From the NCBI GenBank assembly GCA_009928435.1, contig JAABNQ010000001.1, forward strand, positions 15,053 to 79,052: a stretch of 64,000 bases of DNA, given 5' to 3'. Below are positions 16,648 through 28,772 of the stretch, piece by piece. The position numbers and the translations under genes were made by a program. The first letter of the stretch is position 1, and the number at the start of each line of letters is the position of its first letter. The stretch comes from Bacillus sp. HF117_J1_D. GTDB lineage: Bacteria; Bacillota; Bacilli; Bacillales; Bacillaceae_C. The notes under the pieces were generated by a model. That model ran no database searches. It saw nothing but the letters and a program-made list of their open reading frames with translations, and had not been told where the DNA came from.

Positions 16648-19600
16648 TTAGAAAAGAGACAGCTGATTTTGATCAGGGAGTGATTCTAAGCAGCCTTGCT
16701 GATCCAAGTATTCTATCACTGTCTTAGAAACTTTTCCACGCTTCTGAAGGTCTTCCTTTGACAGAAATTCTCCATCCTCACGAGCCTTTACAATATTTAT
16801 CGCAGCATTTGTACCTAAACCAGGGATGGCGTTGAATGGCGGAATCAACGTATTCCCGTCAATGACGAATTCTGAAGCTTTCGACCGATAAAGATCGACT
16901 CGCTGAAATTTAAATTTGCGCTCGCACATTTCTAGAGCGATCTCCAGAACTGTCAGCAAGTTCTTTTCTTTCGTTGTGGCATCAAGCCCTTTTGCATTGA
17001 TTTCTTCTATTTTGGATCGGATCGCCTGAGACCCGCGCACCATTGCTTCAAGATCAAAATCCTCCGCTCTTACCGTAAAATAGGCCGCATAATAAAAGAG
17101 TGGATGATGGACCTTGAAATAGGCGATTCTAACTGCCATCAGTACATAGGCTGTTGCGTGCGCTTTTGGGAACATGTATTTAATCTTTTTACAAGAATCA
17201 ATATACCATTCTGGTACTTTGTTATTCCGCATTTCTTCTTCCCATTCTGGCGGCAGCCCTCGTCCTTTCCTCACAGACTCCATAATTTTAAAAGCCAGTG
17301 ACGGATCAAGACCTTGGTAAATAAGGTAAACCATAATATCATCCCGGCATCCAATAACCTCAGATAGCGTACATGTTCCAGCCCGAATCAGCTCCTGTGC
17401 ATTGCCAAGCCATACATCAGTACCATGTGATAGCCCTGAGATCTGAACGAGCTCTGAAAATGTAGTTGGCATTGTATCCTCAAGCATCTGCCTTACAAAG
17501 CGGGTGCCAAATTCAGGTATCCCCAAAGTTCCTGTCTTACACATAATTTGTTCTTCTGTCACACCAAGAGATTCCGTACCACTGAAAATCTTCATTACTT
17601 CCGGATCATCAATCGGAATCGTTTTGGGATCCATTCCGCTGAGTTCTTGCAGCATACGGATCACAGTGGGATCATCATGTCCGAGAATGTCCAATTTTAA
17701 TAGATTGCTATCTATGGAGTGAAAATCAAAATGTGTCGTTCTCCAATCAGACCCGGTATCATCAGCTGGAAACTGAATAGGGCAAAAATCGAATATTTCC
17801 ATGTCCGATGGTACTACGATGATTCCTCCCGGGTGCTGTCCTGTTGTCCTTTTTACACCTGTACATCCTTGCACGAGTCGATCAATTTCCGCATTCCGCA
17901 TCATTAAATTATGATCCTGCTCATAGCCCTTTACATAACCATAGGCCGTCTTTTCTGCCACCGTTCCAATCGTACCTGCCCGATATACGTAGTCTTCTCC
18001 AAACAGTTCCTTCGTATAATTGTGAGCATGCGGCTGGTAATCACCTGAGAAGTTCAAATCGATATCCGGCACCTTGTCCCCCTTAAATCCCAGGAACGTT
18101 TCAAAGGGTATGTCGTGTCCATCTTTTTTATATCCCGCCCCACATTTTTCACAAGATTTATCCGGAAGGTCAAAGCCGGAGCCAACTGATCCGTCATCAA
18201 AGAACTCCGAGTGCTTGCATTCTGGGCAAACATAATGGGGAGGCAGTGGATTGACCTCCGTTATTTCAGTCATCGTAGCTACCAAGGATGAACCAACCGA
18301 TCCCCTTGATCCTACCAAATAACCGTCCACTAAGGATTTCTTTACAAGTTTGTGAGAAATCAAATAGATAACGGCAAATCCATGGCCGATAATACTTGCT
18401 AATTCCTTCTCTAGCCTTGCTTCCACTATCTTTGGAAGTTGTTCACCATAGATTGACTGAGCCATTTCATAACTCATTGACCGGATCTCTTCCTCAGCTC
18501 CGTCAATTTTCGGAGTATACAAATCATCTTTGATCGGTTTGACATCTTCTATCTTGTCTGCAATCAAGTTTGAATTTGTGACAACAACTTCATATGCTTT
18601 TTCTTTTCCAAGAAAAGAAAACTCAGCTAACATTTCATCAGTTGTTCTGAAATGAACTTCAGGCAGATTGTACCTATTCATCGGATTAGCTCCGCCCTGT
18701 GATCTGATCAGGATTTCCCTATAAACCTTGTCCTCTTTGTTCAGATAGTGAACATTTCCGGTAGCGACAACAGGCATATTGAGCGCTTCACCCATACTTA
18801 CGATATTTTTGATAATATCTTCGAGATCCTTCTCGTCCCTTACAAGCTCCATTTCAAGAAGAGGTGCATAGACGGGTTTCGGATGAATTTCAATATAATC
18901 GTAAAACCCTGCTGCTTTTTCCGCTTCCGCACGTCCCTTTTGCATCATCGCTTCGAAAACTTCTCCTTTATCACAGCCAGAGCCGACAAGGATACCTTCC
19001 CTATATTTTTCCAATAAAGACCGTGGGATACGCGGAACTCTATAAAAGTAATTCAAATGCGAATAGGAAACAAGCTTATAAAGGTTTTTCAGCCCAGCAT
19101 CATTTTGTGCAAGCAACGTACAATGGGAAGGCCTTGCCCGTTTATATGAATCGCCCTGTCCCATATTGTCATTCAGTTGATCGTGGTAAAGAATATCCTT
19201 CTGTTTCGCATCTCCAAGCAACTTCAAAAATATTTTTCCTGTTGCTTCTGCATCATAAATCGCCCTGTGATGCTGGACGAGCTCAACATCGAACCTCTTA
19301 GCCAATGTGTTTAGGCGATGATTCTTAAATTCAGGATACAGAAACCTTGCAAGTTCCAAAGTATCAATAACCGGGTTTTCCACTTTTGGCAATCCTGCCC
19401 TCTGATTGCCAGCATTCAAGAAGCCTATATCAAATGAAGCGTTATGTGCAACGAGTATACCGTCCTCAATCCAATGATGGAAGTCATGGAGAACCTCCTC
19501 TATTTCTGAAGCATTTTCGACCATGTCGTCCGTTATTCCTGTTAACTCAATTGTTGTAGCTGACAAAGGATGATGCGGGTTTGCAAATCTTTCGAAACGG

Positions 19601-20982
19601 GCAATCTCTTCTCCCCCGCGTATTTTTACTGCGGCCAGCTCAATGATTTTGTCATAGATTGCCGAAAGACCCGTGGTCTCAACGTCAAAAACGATATATG
19701 TGTCTTCTTCCAAGAGTCTATGAGCACTGTTATAGGCAATCGGGACACCATCATCAACCAGATTGGCCTCCAGCCCATACAGCAGTTTTATATCATTCTT
19801 TTTTCCTGCACCGTAGGCTTCTGGAAACGACTGAACGACTGCATGATCTGTAAGCGCAATAGCAGTATGTCCCCATTTTTTTGCTTGAGAAATAAGAGTG
19901 CTTATGGATGTAACAGCATCCATTTGGCTCATCGGTGAATGTAAATGGAGTTCTACTCTTTTTTGCCCTTCCGCTAAATCTCTTCTTTCCTGCGCCTTCA
20001 CCTCATTGATATCCTGAGCCATAAGAACAAGTTCCCTGGCAAAGGTATCATTTTGCACACTTCCGCGGGCTCTTACCCACATGCCTTTTTTCAGCATCTT
20101 CATAAGGGCAGCATCTTCATTATCTTTAGAAAACATTTTCACGGAAATAGAATTAGTATAATCCGTCATTTTGAAAGTAAGCAATGTCCTTCCGCTGCGA
20201 AGCTCTCTTGTTTCAGCTGAGAAAATATACCCTTCAACCGTGATACGACGTTCTTCATCATAGATTTCTTCAAGCCTTTTAATCTCTTCATCATTTTTGA
20301 TCGTATATCCAATCGTCAACGGGCCGCTTAATTCAACGCCGCTACCATTCTCTTTTTCCGCTTCCATCCGCTCCATGTCCGCAAGAGCCTGGCGTGCCCG
20401 CTCTTTGTCTTCTCTCTGCTTTTCTTCCATAAATTTCTCATACTCTTCATTGGATTGTGCCTCATCACCGATTTCTGCTGACAGCATGACAGACGGAAAG
20501 CCAAATTTCATATATATGTCGGAAAGTTCCTTTCCGTATTTTTCCTGAAGCGTCCTTGCCTCCATGTCGTTCCTAACCTTGACAATGAGCTTATTCCCTT
20601 GGACATCTGGAAGCTGGCCATCTAAAAGGCCAAGAAGCATCGGCGACATCCCCTCGATCTCTTTTAGACATTCACGCCAATAATCGATAACAAGCTCTTT
20701 ACTATATGTATGATCATTGTAAGACAAAGTGAAACCCACTTGGGCAATCTGGTGAAAGGCTTGTTGAAGTTTTTGAGAGAATGCTGTATAAACGCGGCAT
20801 GGGAGTAGACTTTCTAATAAAAAATAAAAATGCCAGCTTTTGTTTGTTTTATCTACTACCAACTTTTCTATCTGACCAGATTGAAAATATTGCATATATT
20901 GGTCATCTGTCAACCCGATCTGTTGGAGCAGCAATAGGAAACGTTCTTTTTTTTCGGCGGGATTCTGCGTCATAGACGTCAT
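16648..20982 (-). CDS. polC: DNA polymerase III alpha subunit, PolC type
   Basis: Main replicative polymerase of low-GC Gram-positives, with built-in proofreading. 1444 residues, against 1437 in B. subtilis. In order: an N-terminal domain, an OB domain (about 230-320), a PHP domain beginning [18 protein letters not shown] that is split by the DEDD exonuclease ([18 protein letters not shown], then [10 protein letters not shown] and [12 protein letters not shown]), then the palm ([30 protein letters not shown]), the zinc-binding [10 protein letters not shown] with CEKCGAG, and a C-terminal helix-hairpin-helix region. The start MTSMTQ has GGGGGAGAGG upstream. The insertion sequence follows its stop directly. 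Confidence 0.98.
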   Translation of the reverse strand: MTSMTQNPAEKKERFLLLLQQIGLTDDQYMQYFQSGQIEKLVVDKTNKSWHFYFLLESLLPCRVYTAFSQKLQQAFHQIAQVGFTLSYNDHTYSKELVIDYWRECLKEIEGMSPMLLGLLDGQLPDVQGNKLIVKVRNDMEARTLQEKYGKELSDIYMKFGFPSVMLSAEIGDEAQSNEEYEKFMEEKQREDKERARQALADMERMEAEKENGSGVELSGPLTIGYTIKNDEEIKRLEEIYDEERRITVEGYIFSAETRELRSGRTLLTFKMTDYTNSISVKMFSKDNEDAALMKMLKKGMWVRARGSVQNDTFARELVLMAQDINEVKAQERRDLAEGQKRVELHLHSPMSQMDAVTSISTLISQAKKWGHTAIALTDHAVVQSFPEAYGAGKKNDIKLLYGLEANLVDDGVPIAYNSAHRLLEEDTYIVFDVETTGLSAIYDKIIELAAVKIRGGEEIARFERFANPHHPLSATTIELTGITDDMVENASEIEEVLHDFHHWIEDGILVAHNASFDIGFLNAGNQRAGLPKVENPVIDTLELARFLYPEFKNHRLNTLAKRFDVELVQHHRAIYDAEATGKIFLKLLGDAKQKDILYHDQLNDNMGQGDSYKRARPSHCTLLAQNDAGLKNLYKLVSYSHLNYFYRVPRIPRSLLEKYREGILVGSGCDKGEVFEAMMQKGRAEAEKAAGFYDYIEIHPKPVYAPLLEMELVRDEKDLEDIIKNIVSMGEALNMPVVATGNVHYLNKEDKVYREILIRSQGGANPMNRYNLPEVHFRTTDEMLAEFSFLGKEKAYEVVVTNSNLIADKIEDVKPIKDDLYTPKIDGAEEEIRSMSYEMAQSIYGEQLPKIVEARLEKELASIIGHGFAVIYLISHKLVKKSLVDGYLVGSRGSVGSSLVATMTEITEVNPLPPHYVCPECKHSEFFDDGSVGSGFDLPDKSCEKCGAGYKKDGHDIPFETFLGFKGDKVPDIDLNFSGDYQPHAHNYTKELFGEDYVYRAGTIGTVAEKTAYGYVKGYEQDHNLMMRNAEIDRLVQGCTGVKRTTGQHPGGIIVVPSDMEIFDFCPIQFPADDTGSDWRTTHFDFHSIDSNLLKLDILGHDDPTVIRMLQELSGMDPKTIPIDDPEVMKIFSGTESLGVTEEQIMCKTGTLGIPEFGTRFVRQMLEDTMPTTFSELVQISGLSHGTDVWLGNAQELIRAGTCTLSEVIGCRDDIMVYLIYQGLDPSLAFKIMESVRKGRGLPPEWEEEMRNNKVPEWYIDSCKKIKYMFPKAHATAYVLMAVRIAYFKVHHPLFYYAAYFTVRAEDFDLEAMVRGSQAIRSKIEEINAKGLDATTKEKNLLTVLEIALEMCERKFKFQRVDLYRSKASEFVIDGNTLIPPFNAIPGLGTNAAINIVKAREDGEFLSKEDLQKRGKVSKTVIEYLDQQGCLESLPDQNQLSLF

Positions 20983-21069
20983 TTGATCCTCTCCCCCAAT
21001 TCATTCTGCAAATAAGCTAAGCAGCAGGTGCGTATCATTTTGATATCGTTCTTCCACAACCCTATCACC

Positions 21070-21185
21070 TAACCGTCTTAAGCATGTCCAGCTCATCAGC
21101 GGACCTAAGGCACGACATCCTGCCATTGATAGTACAGATCCTTATTCGCTGACAAGCCTGGACTAAGCACTTGCGCTTCTTAAAA
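21070..21185. repeat. Degenerate interspersed repeat between proS and polC
   Basis: The 250-base proS-polC gap holds eroded sequence of the intergenic repeat family. Read on the minus strand it runs AAGAAGCGCAAGTGCTTAGTC, then TGTCAGCGAATAAGGA, and ends with ATGAGCTGGACATGCTTAAG, keeping the outer GCGCAAG and AGCTGGACAT phrases of the copies at 3.4 kb. Interior parts have diverged. Confidence 0.5.
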
Positions 21186-21210
21186 AACATCAACTTTCTT
21201 TATTTTAACA

Positions 21211-21241
21211 AAGGAAGGCACCTTTTTGAAAAGGTACCTTT
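21211..21241 (-). terminator. Probable terminator behind proS
   Basis: AAGGTACCTTTT and AAAAAGGTGCCTT form a stem on the minus strand a few bases after the proS stop. The following T content (CCTTTGTT) is modest, so it may be leaky towards polC. Confidence 0.55.
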
Positions 21242-21250
21242 CACTTTAAA

Positions 21251-22957
21251 TTACAATTCTTTAAAAATATTTGTAAGCACTTGTAGCAGATCCTCTACTT
21301 TCACTTCCTGCACTTCACCGGACTTCCGGACTTTTACTTCCACAATGCCTTCAGCAGCTTTTTTACCGACTGTCACTCGAACTGGCATTCCAATCAAATC
21401 AGAATCTTTGAATTTGACTCCAGGCCGTTCATTGCGGTCATCTAAGAGCACATTATAGCGATTTTCTTTCAACTCTCCATATAATTTTTCAGCAAGATTT
21501 CCCTGATCCGAATCCTTCATATTAACTGGAATTAAATGAATATGATAAGGGGCAATATTTGCTGGCCAGATCAATCCGTTCTCGTCATTGAACTGTTCAG
21601 CAACCGCTGTTAGTGTACGTGATACACCTATGCCATAGCAGCCCATGAGATATGGCGAAGGTTTTCCGTTTTCGTCCAAATATGTTGCAGACATCGCTTC
21701 GCTGTATGTTGTTCCGAGTTTAAAGATATGTCCAACTTCGATTCCTCTAGCAAATTTGATCGTCCCTTTTCCATCAGGAGATGGATCACCTTCCTGAATA
21801 AATCTGAGATCCACAAATTTTTCAACTGTAAAATCTCTCCCAGGAACGGCATTCATGTAATGGTAATGATCTTCATTGGCACCGCAAACAGCGTTCACCA
21901 TCGTCTCTACCGCTTTATCAGCAATGATTCTCAAGGTTGATGGAAGGTTGATGGGTCCAATGGAACCGAATGAACAATTCAAGAGTTCTTTGGTCTGCTC
22001 TTCATCAGCAAATTCAACTGAAGTTGCATCCAAGGCATTTTTCACTTTAATATCATTGATTTCGTGATCTCCCCTGACAAGTACCATGACGGGCTCTTCG
22101 TCCACAATCAGGACAAGGGATTTGATAATCTTCGATGCTTGCACATTTAAGAACTCTGAAACTTCAGCAATTGTTTTTTGTCCAGGCGTTTCTACTTTAG
22201 AGAGCTCTTTTTCCGGCTCATCCGATTTTTCATATTCCTGGTGTACTTCTGCCATTTCTATGTTTGCAGCATAGGAGGAACCATCTGAGTAAGCAATCGT
22301 ATCCTCTCCAATCTCAGACAGAACCATGAACTCCTGGGTATCTTTCCCGCCAATGGCTCCGGAATCTGCCAGAACTGCTCTAAAATCCAAACCACATCTA
22401 GTAAAGATATTCGTGTAGGCTTGGTACATCTTTTGATAGACATCATCAAGACTTTCCGCTGATGTATGGAAGGAATACGCATCTTTCATGATAAACTCAC
22501 GACCTCGTAAGAGGCCAAAGCGCGGACGCTTTTCATCCCTAAATTTCGTTTGGATTTGATACAGTGTCACGGGAAGACGTTTATAAGATGGTACTGCATC
22601 ACTCACAATGGTTGTAATAACTTCCTCATGTGTTGGGCCTAATGCAAAGCTGCGATCATGCCTGTCAAGCAATCTCATCAACTCATCACCGTATGTATAC
22701 CAGCGCCCAGAGGACTGCCATAATTCGGCTGGTTGAAGAGCCGGCAGGAGCAGCTCGGCTGCTCCAGCGTTTTCCATTTCTTCTCTAATGATCTGCTCAA
22801 TATGATCAAGCGCTCTTTTGGCAAGCGGCAAGTATGAATATACACCGCTTGCGATTTGCTTTATAAAACCAGCTCTGAGCAGCAGCTGATGGCTTTTAAT
22901 TTCAGCATCAGACGGCAGCTCGCGGAGCGTTGGAATCAATGTCATGCTTTGCCTCAT
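21251..22957 (-). CDS. proS: Prolyl-tRNA synthetase
   Basis: Charges tRNA-Pro; the bacterial type with an inserted editing domain. 568 residues from ATG 22957, beginning [19 protein letters not shown] as in B. subtilis; a GTG three codons upstream is less likely. Class II motifs are visible: [11 protein letters not shown], then [19 protein letters not shown] (motif 2) and the C-terminal [11 protein letters not shown] (motif 3), followed by the anticodon-binding domain. The YbaK-like editing insertion covers about residues 230-390. It follows rasP by 20 bases. Confidence 0.97.
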   Translation of the reverse strand: MRQSMTLIPTLRELPSDAEIKSHQLLLRAGFIKQIASGVYSYLPLAKRALDHIEQIIREEMENAGAAELLLPALQPAELWQSSGRWYTYGDELMRLLDRHDRSFALGPTHEEVITTIVSDAVPSYKRLPVTLYQIQTKFRDEKRPRFGLLRGREFIMKDAYSFHTSAESLDDVYQKMYQAYTNIFTRCGLDFRAVLADSGAIGGKDTQEFMVLSEIGEDTIAYSDGSSYAANIEMAEVHQEYEKSDEPEKELSKVETPGQKTIAEVSEFLNVQASKIIKSLVLIVDEEPVMVLVRGDHEINDIKVKNALDATSVEFADEEQTKELLNCSFGSIGPINLPSTLRIIADKAVETMVNAVCGANEDHYHYMNAVPGRDFTVEKFVDLRFIQEGDPSPDGKGTIKFARGIEVGHIFKLGTTYSEAMSATYLDENGKPSPYLMGCYGIGVSRTLTAVAEQFNDENGLIWPANIAPYHIHLIPVNMKDSDQGNLAEKLYGELKENRYNVLLDDRNERPGVKFKDSDLIGMPVRVTVGKKAAEGIVEVKVRKSGEVQEVKVEDLLQVLTNIFKEL

Positions 22958-22977
22958 CACTTGCACCTCTATCTACA

Positions 22978-24255
22978 TTATTTAATAATAAAGAATCGTT
23001 GAATGTCGTTCCATGTCACAACAATCATCAAAACCATCAAAAGAGCGAAACCGATAAAGTGGACCATTCCTTCTTTTTGGCGGTCAATCGGCTTTCCGCG
23101 CAGGGCTTCTACGCCAAAGAACAGAAGGCGGCCACCATCAAGTGCCGGTACCGGGAGCAGATTCATGATTCCTAAGTTAATACTTAGGAGAGCAGCCCAT
23201 TTCATCAGCAGCAAAACTCCCGATTTCGCCACGGTTTCCGTTGTTTTATATATTCCGACAGGACCCGCCAGCATATCAATAGAGAACTGCCCTGTAACAA
23301 GCTTTCCAAGCAACCGGAAAATCTCTACAGTCCAATGGTAGGTTTCAGTAAAACCATTGATGGCTACTCTTGAGAATGACTTATCAACGGGAGCTTGCAC
23401 TCCAATCAAGCCGAACTCCTCACCGTCAGCTACCTCTCTTTGAGGGGTAACCAAAATGTCCAGCGTTTTACCCTCACGTTCAACCGTAAAGGCGAGCTCT
23501 TCTCCAGGGTGACTTCGAACAATTTCGGTAATATCGTCAAAGTTTGAAATTTCGGCGCCTTCAATGCTTAAAACAACGTCGCCTTGCTTAAACCCTGCTT
23601 CATAAGCGGATCCATCTGGAAGCAATTTGCCGATAAGCGGATCGTTTACCTGTACTCCTTGAATGAACCCTAAAATGGTGAATATGACAATGGCAAGTAC
23701 AAAGTTCATCATCGGACCAGCAAAAATAGTCATGGCCCTTGCACTTAGTTTCTTAGAACCAAACTGGCGGTCCCACGGTGCTATTTGTGTTTCTGTCTGA
23801 TCTTCGACAATCATGGCTTCATGAGACAGATGGAACGTTTTTAAAGTCTCATCGTCTCCATCCTCATACCCTTTTATCAATAGATCATGTTCAAGGTCGG
23901 CCGATTCCACTTCCACTGCGCGCGCATTTGAAAAACGGTCCTTCCCTTGTAGTATAACTTTTTCTACCAGACCAGCTTCATTTAAAATAAGCGCTACCCG
24001 ATGGCCCGGCTTGATTTCCATCATCTCTGGGTCCTCTCCGGCCATTCTTACATAGCCCCCAAGAGGAAGAAGACGAATGGTGTACAATGTTTCCTTTGTT
24101 TTATGGGAAAACACCTTAGGCCCCATACCGATCGCAAACTCTCTGACAAGTATTCCCGCACGTTTCGCAAAGACAAAGTGTCCTAGCTCGTGAAAAAATA
24201 CCAAAGCGCCAAAAATTATGATAAAAGCGATGACTGTATTCAAAAAAATAACCAC
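22978..24255 (-). CDS. rasP: Site-2 intramembrane metalloprotease RasP
   Basis: Membrane zinc protease that cleaves anti-sigma factors (RsiW, RsiV), FtsL and signal-peptide remnants in B. subtilis. 425 residues. The first membrane segment carries HELGH (His22, Glu23, His26), the PDZ domain lies around DPLIGKLLPDGSAYEAGFKQGDVV, and the C-terminal segment holds the second active-site motif NLLPVPALDGGRLLF. It lies three bases after dxr. Confidence 0.96.
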   Translation of the reverse strand: MVIFLNTVIAFIIIFGALVFFHELGHFVFAKRAGILVREFAIGMGPKVFSHKTKETLYTIRLLPLGGYVRMAGEDPEMMEIKPGHRVALILNEAGLVEKVILQGKDRFSNARAVEVESADLEHDLLIKGYEDGDDETLKTFHLSHEAMIVEDQTETQIAPWDRQFGSKKLSARAMTIFAGPMMNFVLAIVIFTILGFIQGVQVNDPLIGKLLPDGSAYEAGFKQGDVVLSIEGAEISNFDDITEIVRSHPGEELAFTVEREGKTLDILVTPQREVADGEEFGLIGVQAPVDKSFSRVAINGFTETYHWTVEIFRLLGKLVTGQFSIDMLAGPVGIYKTTETVAKSGVLLLMKWAALLSINLGIMNLLPVPALDGGRLLFFGVEALRGKPIDRQKEGMVHFIGFALLMVLMIVVTWNDIQRFFIIK

Positions 24256-24258
24256 CTT

Positions 24259-25413
24259 TTAAAGGAGTGTATGAACTAACCGTCTTGTCTCCCCGTCTAC
24301 TTCCCTTATAGCAGAAAAATCAGGATTTTCAATGACATGATGCCTTTCCATGGCTGTTTCAATCAGTTCTTCAATCCTGATAAATGGTATTTTCTTTTCA
24401 AGGAAAGCATTTACAGCAACTTCATTTGCAGCATTTAATACTGTTGGTAATGTCCCGCCCCGCCGCCCGGCCTCATAGGCGAAATATAGGCACCGGTATC
24501 GGTTCATGTCCATTTTTTCAAAATGAAGCTCCCCAATTTCCGCAAGGTTAAGTCTTTTCGTCGACGGAAGCGGCAAGCGCTCCGGATAAGTAAGAGCGTA
24601 TTGAATGGGAACTCTCATATCAGGGGTTCCCAGTTGTGCAATCACACTGCTGTCATGGAATTCAACAAGCGAGTGAATGATACTTTCTCTGTGTAAAAGA
24701 ACATCTATTTGATCATAAGGTAAATCAAACAGCCAATGAGCCTCTATCACCTCTAGGCCTTTGTTCATCATTGTAGCAGAGTCAATTGTAATTTTGGAGC
24801 CCATTGACCAATTAGGATGATTTAAAGCCTGTTCAAGGGTCACGGACTTTAATTCTTCTCGGCTCAAATCTCTGAAACTTCCGCCTGATGCAGTGATCAG
24901 CAGCCGGGAAAGATTATGCATTTCTTCACCTTGCAAGCATTGGAAAATAGCAGAGTGCTCGCTGTCGACCGGTAAAATATCCACCTTTTTTTCCTTTGCC
25001 GCCGTCATCACAATATGTCCTGCTGTGACCAATGTTTCTTTATTGGCTATAGCAATATTTTTCCCAGCTTCAATTGCCTGTAATGTCGGATAGAGTCCAA
25101 CACTCCCCATAACTGCATTTAGAACAACATCCGCCTTATCGTATACCGCAGCTTCCACCAAACCTTGTTCACCAAATACAAATTTTATATTTGAAGAAAA
25201 CTCCCCTTGCAAAGTTTCGCAGTCCTCTTTGGTCTGTACCGAAACAAGCGGCGGCTGAAACTCCATAATAATCTCTCTGACAAGGTCTATATTTCTTCCG
25301 GCTGTTATGGCAGCCAGTTGAAATTGCTCAGGATGTTCCCTGATCAGCTCAAGAGTTTGGGTGCCGATTGACCCTGTTGCTCCCAATAAACTAATATATT
25401 TCAAACTCTTCAC
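24259..25413 (-). CDS. dxr: 1-deoxy-D-xylulose 5-phosphate reductoisomerase
   Basis: Second step of the MEP isoprenoid pathway, NADPH-dependent. 384 residues. The nucleotide-binding start [16 protein letters not shown] is clear, as are NKETLVTAG, the metal-site region [24 protein letters not shown] and [14 protein letters not shown]. It feeds isopentenyl units to uppS two genes upstream. A 141-base gap separates it from cdsA, in which I see no gene. Confidence 0.97.
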   Translation of the reverse strand: MKSLKYISLLGATGSIGTQTLELIREHPEQFQLAAITAGRNIDLVREIIMEFQPPLVSVQTKEDCETLQGEFSSNIKFVFGEQGLVEAAVYDKADVVLNAVMGSVGLYPTLQAIEAGKNIAIANKETLVTAGHIVMTAAKEKKVDILPVDSEHSAIFQCLQGEEMHNLSRLLITASGGSFRDLSREELKSVTLEQALNHPNWSMGSKITIDSATMMNKGLEVIEAHWLFDLPYDQIDVLLHRESIIHSLVEFHDSSVIAQLGTPDMRVPIQYALTYPERLPLPSTKRLNLAEIGELHFEKMDMNRYRCLYFAYEAGRRGGTLPTVLNAANEVAVNAFLEKKIPFIRIEELIETAMERHHVIENPDFSAIREVDGETRRLVHTLL

Positions 25414-25554
25414 TCCCGATGACTACTATTCATACTGATTCAACTAAAAACCGTATTTAGAAGCAAGGTTTGCACAGAAACAACATCCATGCGCCTTGGC
25501 ATATCCGCATTTATCTCACCACTTACTGCAGTGGAAGACTCCTGCTGAATGAAG

Positions 25555-26340
25555 TTAAATAATTTGCAGCACATGGACGAGTGGCAGTACAAACAGCCAG
25601 CTGTCACATCTGTCCAAAATGCCTCCATGCCCTGGCATGATATTACCCGAATCCTTCACCCCATAATGACGTTTGAAGGCGGATTGAGCCAAGTCCCCAA
25701 TTTGTCCAAAAACGGACAGTACCACAGTCACAATTAGCAATTTGACTAGAGGGATGTCAAGGCCGGTAAAGCTGAAGAATGCCAGCGCAATGAGGACAGC
25801 AATCACAATCCCGCCGAGGGAACCGCCGATGGTCTTATTTGGACTGATTTCAGGCCATAGCTTGCGTTTGCCTAAAGACCTTCCAACAAAATAAGCCCCT
25901 GAATCTGTTCCCCATACAACAAACAATACATAGAACAGATAAATGATTCCAGCTTCGCGTGTTTCCATCAGAAAGTGGAAACCAATTCCTACATACAATA
26001 CCGATAGTATAACAAATCCAGCATCATCAAAAGTGAATTTATTTTTACTTATAACAGTATATGATAAAAAAAGGAGAACAGCCAAAATGGCAGCCTTTAT
26101 TTTAATATCCGCCCCATGTCCTGAATCAAACACTTGTCCGGGTAAAAGAACAACCCAAAGGAGCGCTAAAGCCAAGACTCCTTGCACAGATGCGAGCGAC
26201 AAGCTTCGCATTCTCAATAATTCGTATACACCAATTGTTGCCATAGCATATATCAAGAGAATAAAAGGAATCCCGCCGATATAAAGCAATGGCAAAAAAA
26301 TCGCTATTGCTACTATTGCTGAAATAATTCTAACCTTCAT
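25555..26340 (-). CDS. cdsA: Phosphatidate cytidylyltransferase
   Basis: Makes CDP-diacylglycerol, the precursor of all phospholipids. 261 residues with about seven membrane segments. The family signature lies near the C-terminus: SAFKRHYGVKDSGNIMPGHG followed by GILDRCDS. The start overlaps the uppS stop, indicating coupling. Confidence 0.95.
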   Translation of the reverse strand: MKVRIISAIVAIAIFLPLLYIGGIPFILLIYAMATIGVYELLRMRSLSLASVQGVLALALLWVVLLPGQVFDSGHGADIKIKAAILAVLLFLSYTVISKNKFTFDDAGFVILSVLYVGIGFHFLMETREAGIIYLFYVLFVVWGTDSGAYFVGRSLGKRKLWPEISPNKTIGGSLGGIVIAVLIALAFFSFTGLDIPLVKLLIVTVVLSVFGQIGDLAQSAFKRHYGVKDSGNIMPGHGGILDRCDSWLFVLPLVHVLQII

Positions 26341-27134
26341 TATTGTATCTCCTCACCAAGTAATCCGCCATATCTCCTGGAACGTTTTTGAAATGATTCA
26401 ACTGCTTCAAACAAGTGCTCTTCCGAGAAATCAGGCCAGAGAACATCCATGAAGTACAGCTCTGTATACGCAAGTTGCCAAAGCATGAAATTGCTCAGGC
26501 GAACCTCCCCACTTGTTCTGATAAGCAAGTCTGGATCTCTCAAGCTTTTTGTCATTAAATAATTCGAAAAGCATTCATTGTCAATGTCCTCTTCATTGAT
26601 AACGCCTGTCCTGACATCTGTGGCGAGATGTTTGATAGCATCAATTATTTCCGAGCGGCTTCCATAGTTTAATGCAAAGTTTAAAATGAGACCGTCATTG
26701 TTTTTTGTTTTCTCTTTCGCATGATCAACAGCTCTTCTTGTACTGACTGGAAGTTGGTCCATATCTCCCATTGTTGAAACTTTAACATTTTCCTCTATCA
26801 ATTCGGGTAGGAAACTGTTCAAAAACTGTTCTGGAAGTTTCATTAAGTAATCAACCTCTGTTTTAGGGCGCTTCCAGTTCTCAGTTGAAAAAGCATATAA
26901 TGTAAGAATTTTAATTCCTAGTTTATTAGCTGCTTTCGTTACTTTTTTTACTGTCTTCATTCCCTCATGATGCCCTGCAATACGAGGAAGAGCTCTTTTT
27001 TTCGCCCATCTTCCGTTACCATCCATGATAATAGCAACATGGTCCGGAATAGGGTGAGCAAGAATTTGGCTGATTCGGTCTTCCTGCCCATCTTGATCCT
27101 TTGAAGTTTTCCATAACTTCATTTTATTGAACAT
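26340..27134 (-). CDS. uppS: Undecaprenyl diphosphate synthase
   Basis: Cis-prenyltransferase that makes the C55 carrier for wall polymers. 264 residues. The catalytic Asp lies in VAIIMDGNGRWAKKRALPR (near residue 38), followed by GHHEGMK, LTLYAFSTENWKRP, and the C-terminal RTSGEVRLSNFMLWQLAYTE. An extended -10 promoter appears about 45 bases before the ATG, so uppS may begin a transcript separate from frr. Confidence 0.97.
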   Translation of the reverse strand: MFNKMKLWKTSKDQDGQEDRISQILAHPIPDHVAIIMDGNGRWAKKRALPRIAGHHEGMKTVKKVTKAANKLGIKILTLYAFSTENWKRPKTEVDYLMKLPEQFLNSFLPELIEENVKVSTMGDMDQLPVSTRRAVDHAKEKTKNNDGLILNFALNYGSRSEIIDAIKHLATDVRTGVINEEDIDNECFSNYLMTKSLRDPDLLIRTSGEVRLSNFMLWQLAYTELYFMDVLWPDFSEEHLFEAVESFQKRSRRYGGLLGEEIQ

Positions 27135-27178
27135 AACAAGTCCTCCGTCAGAAATACATTCTTCTGTGCGTCAAACAT

Positions 27179-27207
27179 ATTTTAGCATATCCATATGATG
27201 TAGCGAT
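27179..27207 (-). promoter_or_regulatory. Possible extended -10 promoter of uppS
   Basis: On the minus strand TGCTAAAAT gives an extended -10 element (TAAAAT at 27184-27179). The matching -35 position (ATCGCT) is poor. It lies between the frr terminator and uppS, which supports a promoter here. Confidence 0.4.
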
Positions 27208-27248
27208 ACGATTCTCCATCGATTTATTCCTTCATTTTGGCCTAAAAG

Positions 27249-27274
27249 GAAAAAAACCCTCCAAAAGGAGGGAT
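27249..27274 (-). terminator. Terminator behind frr
   Basis: TCCCTCC and GGAGGG pair around a TTTT loop, followed by seven T on the minus strand. It lies about 65 bases after the frr stop. The spacer just before it includes AAAAGCGCCTGTCCAATTC, a scrap of the interspersed repeat. Confidence 0.88.
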
Positions 27275-27338
27275 TTTATATTTAAAATAAGAACTTTTCC
27301 TAGTTACCCGAATTGGACAGGCGCTTTTCACTTTTGTT

Positions 27339-27896
27339 TTAAACGGCCAAAACTTCCTGTTCCTTCTCTTTTGTAAGTTCATCAATTTGCTTAATATGTT
27401 CATCCGTCAGCTTTTGAATGTCATCTGCATAACCGCGCAGGTCATCTTCAGAAATCTCACCGTTCTTTTCGAGCTTTTTCAAATCTTCGTTTCCGTCTCT
27501 ACGAATGTTCCTAATGACAACCTTGGCATCTTCCGCTTCTTTTTTAACTTGTTTCACAAGATCCTTACGTCGGTCTTCTGTTAGTTGCGGAATGGAAATC
27601 CGAATCAGGGAACCGTCGTTGTTTGGCGTTAAACCAAGATCGGATTTTAAAATAGCTTTTTCCATTTCTCCTAAAGTCGTTTTATCATAAGGCTGGATCA
27701 CAAGGAGACGAGCTTCAGGTACTGAAATGTTTGCCATTTGGTTAATGGGTGTCGGGGCACCGTAATAATCCACGGAAATTTTGTCCAAAAGCGCTGCATT
27801 CGCCCGGCCCGCACGAATGCTTGCTAAGTCGCGGCTGTACACCTGAATGGCTTTTCCCATTCTGTCTTTCGCATTTGAAATCACTTTATTCGGCAT
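27339..27896 (-). CDS. frr: Ribosome recycling factor
   Basis: Splits post-termination ribosomes together with EF-G. 185 residues, standard length. Recognisable: [48 protein letters not shown] and the C-terminal helix [14 protein letters not shown]. Its start overlaps the pyrH stop. Confidence 0.97.
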   Translation of the reverse strand: MPNKVISNAKDRMGKAIQVYSRDLASIRAGRANAALLDKISVDYYGAPTPINQMANISVPEARLLVIQPYDKTTLGEMEKAILKSDLGLTPNNDGSLIRISIPQLTEDRRKDLVKQVKKEAEDAKVVIRNIRRDGNEDLKKLEKNGEISEDDLRGYADDIQKLTDEHIKQIDELTKEKEQEVLAV

Positions 27897-28621
27897 TATT
27901 CCTTCCCCCTTACTATCGTTCCAATTTGTTTACCCATGACAGCACGTTTGATATTCCCTTTTTCGGTAAATGAGAACACAATCAACGGAATATCATTGTC
28001 CATGCAAAGGGACGAAGCGGTAGAATCCATGACCGCAAGTCCTTCTTTCAATACATCAAGATAAGACAGCTGGTCATATTTAACGGCATCCTTATTTGTC
28101 TTCGGATCTGCACTGTATACGCCATCCACATTATTTTTGGCCATTAAGATAACATCAGCTTCGATTTCCGCTGCTCTTAATGCCGCTGTTGTATCCGTTG
28201 AGAAGTATGGGTTACCAGTACCCGCCGCAAAGATGACAACACGTTTCTTTTCCAAATGTCTAATGGCACGGCGTCTGATGTAAGGCTCGGCCACTTGAAG
28301 CATATCAATGGATGTTTGAACACGAGTTTCAATTCCAAGCTGCTCCAGGCTATCCTGCAAAGCTAGGGAGTTCATAACCGTTGCAAGCATTCCCATATAA
28401 TCTGCAGTTGCACGATCCATCCCCATCTCACTACCAACTTTTCCGCGCCAAATATTTCCGCCTCCAACAACTACAGCCACTTCAACATCAAGTAGAGCTA
28501 CTTCTTTAACTTGCTCAGCAATAGATTTGATCACTGTGGGGTTGATACCGAAGCCTTCATTTCCTGCAAGTGCTTCACCACTTAATTTAAGTACAACTCT
28601 TTTATATTTTGGGGTATCCAT
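27896..28621 (-). CDS. pyrH: UMP kinase
   Basis: Phosphorylates UMP to UDP; hexameric, allosterically regulated by GTP and UTP in bacilli. 241 residues from ATG 28621 (TTGGAGG upstream; the longer frame starts at a TTG inside that site). Motifs: [12 protein letters not shown] at the start, [30 protein letters not shown] and [15 protein letters not shown]. It is adjacent to frr and downstream of tsf. Confidence 0.96.
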   Translation of the reverse strand: MDTPKYKRVVLKLSGEALAGNEGFGINPTVIKSIAEQVKEVALLDVEVAVVVGGGNIWRGKVGSEMGMDRATADYMGMLATVMNSLALQDSLEQLGIETRVQTSIDMLQVAEPYIRRRAIRHLEKKRVVIFAAGTGNPYFSTDTTAALRAAEIEADVILMAKNNVDGVYSADPKTNKDAVKYDQLSYLDVLKEGLAVMDSTASSLCMDNDIPLIVFSFTEKGNIKRAVMGKQIGTIVRGKE

Positions 28622-28672
28622 CTGAACCTCCAATAATCCCTTATTGTATGTAATTAACGAATGTTGTTGTTA

Positions 28673-28701
28673 AAATAGGGAACACGATGTGTTCCCTATT
28701 T
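28673..28701 (-). terminator. Terminator behind tsf
   Basis: AAATAGGGAACAC and GTGTTCCCTATTTT form a 13-base-pair stem with a 3-base loop, followed by a short T-run on the minus strand, about 70 bases after the tsf stop. Confidence 0.85.
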
Positions 28702-28772
28702 AACATATAAATTTTAAGCTCATGATTCTTAGGCCACGATTTCATTTGAATCGGACCCGCATATCACGATGC

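Noticed and set aside
25440-25628. 62-codon frame between dxr and cdsA
   Set aside because: Overlaps the cdsA end out of frame, lacks a site and has no recognisable sequence.
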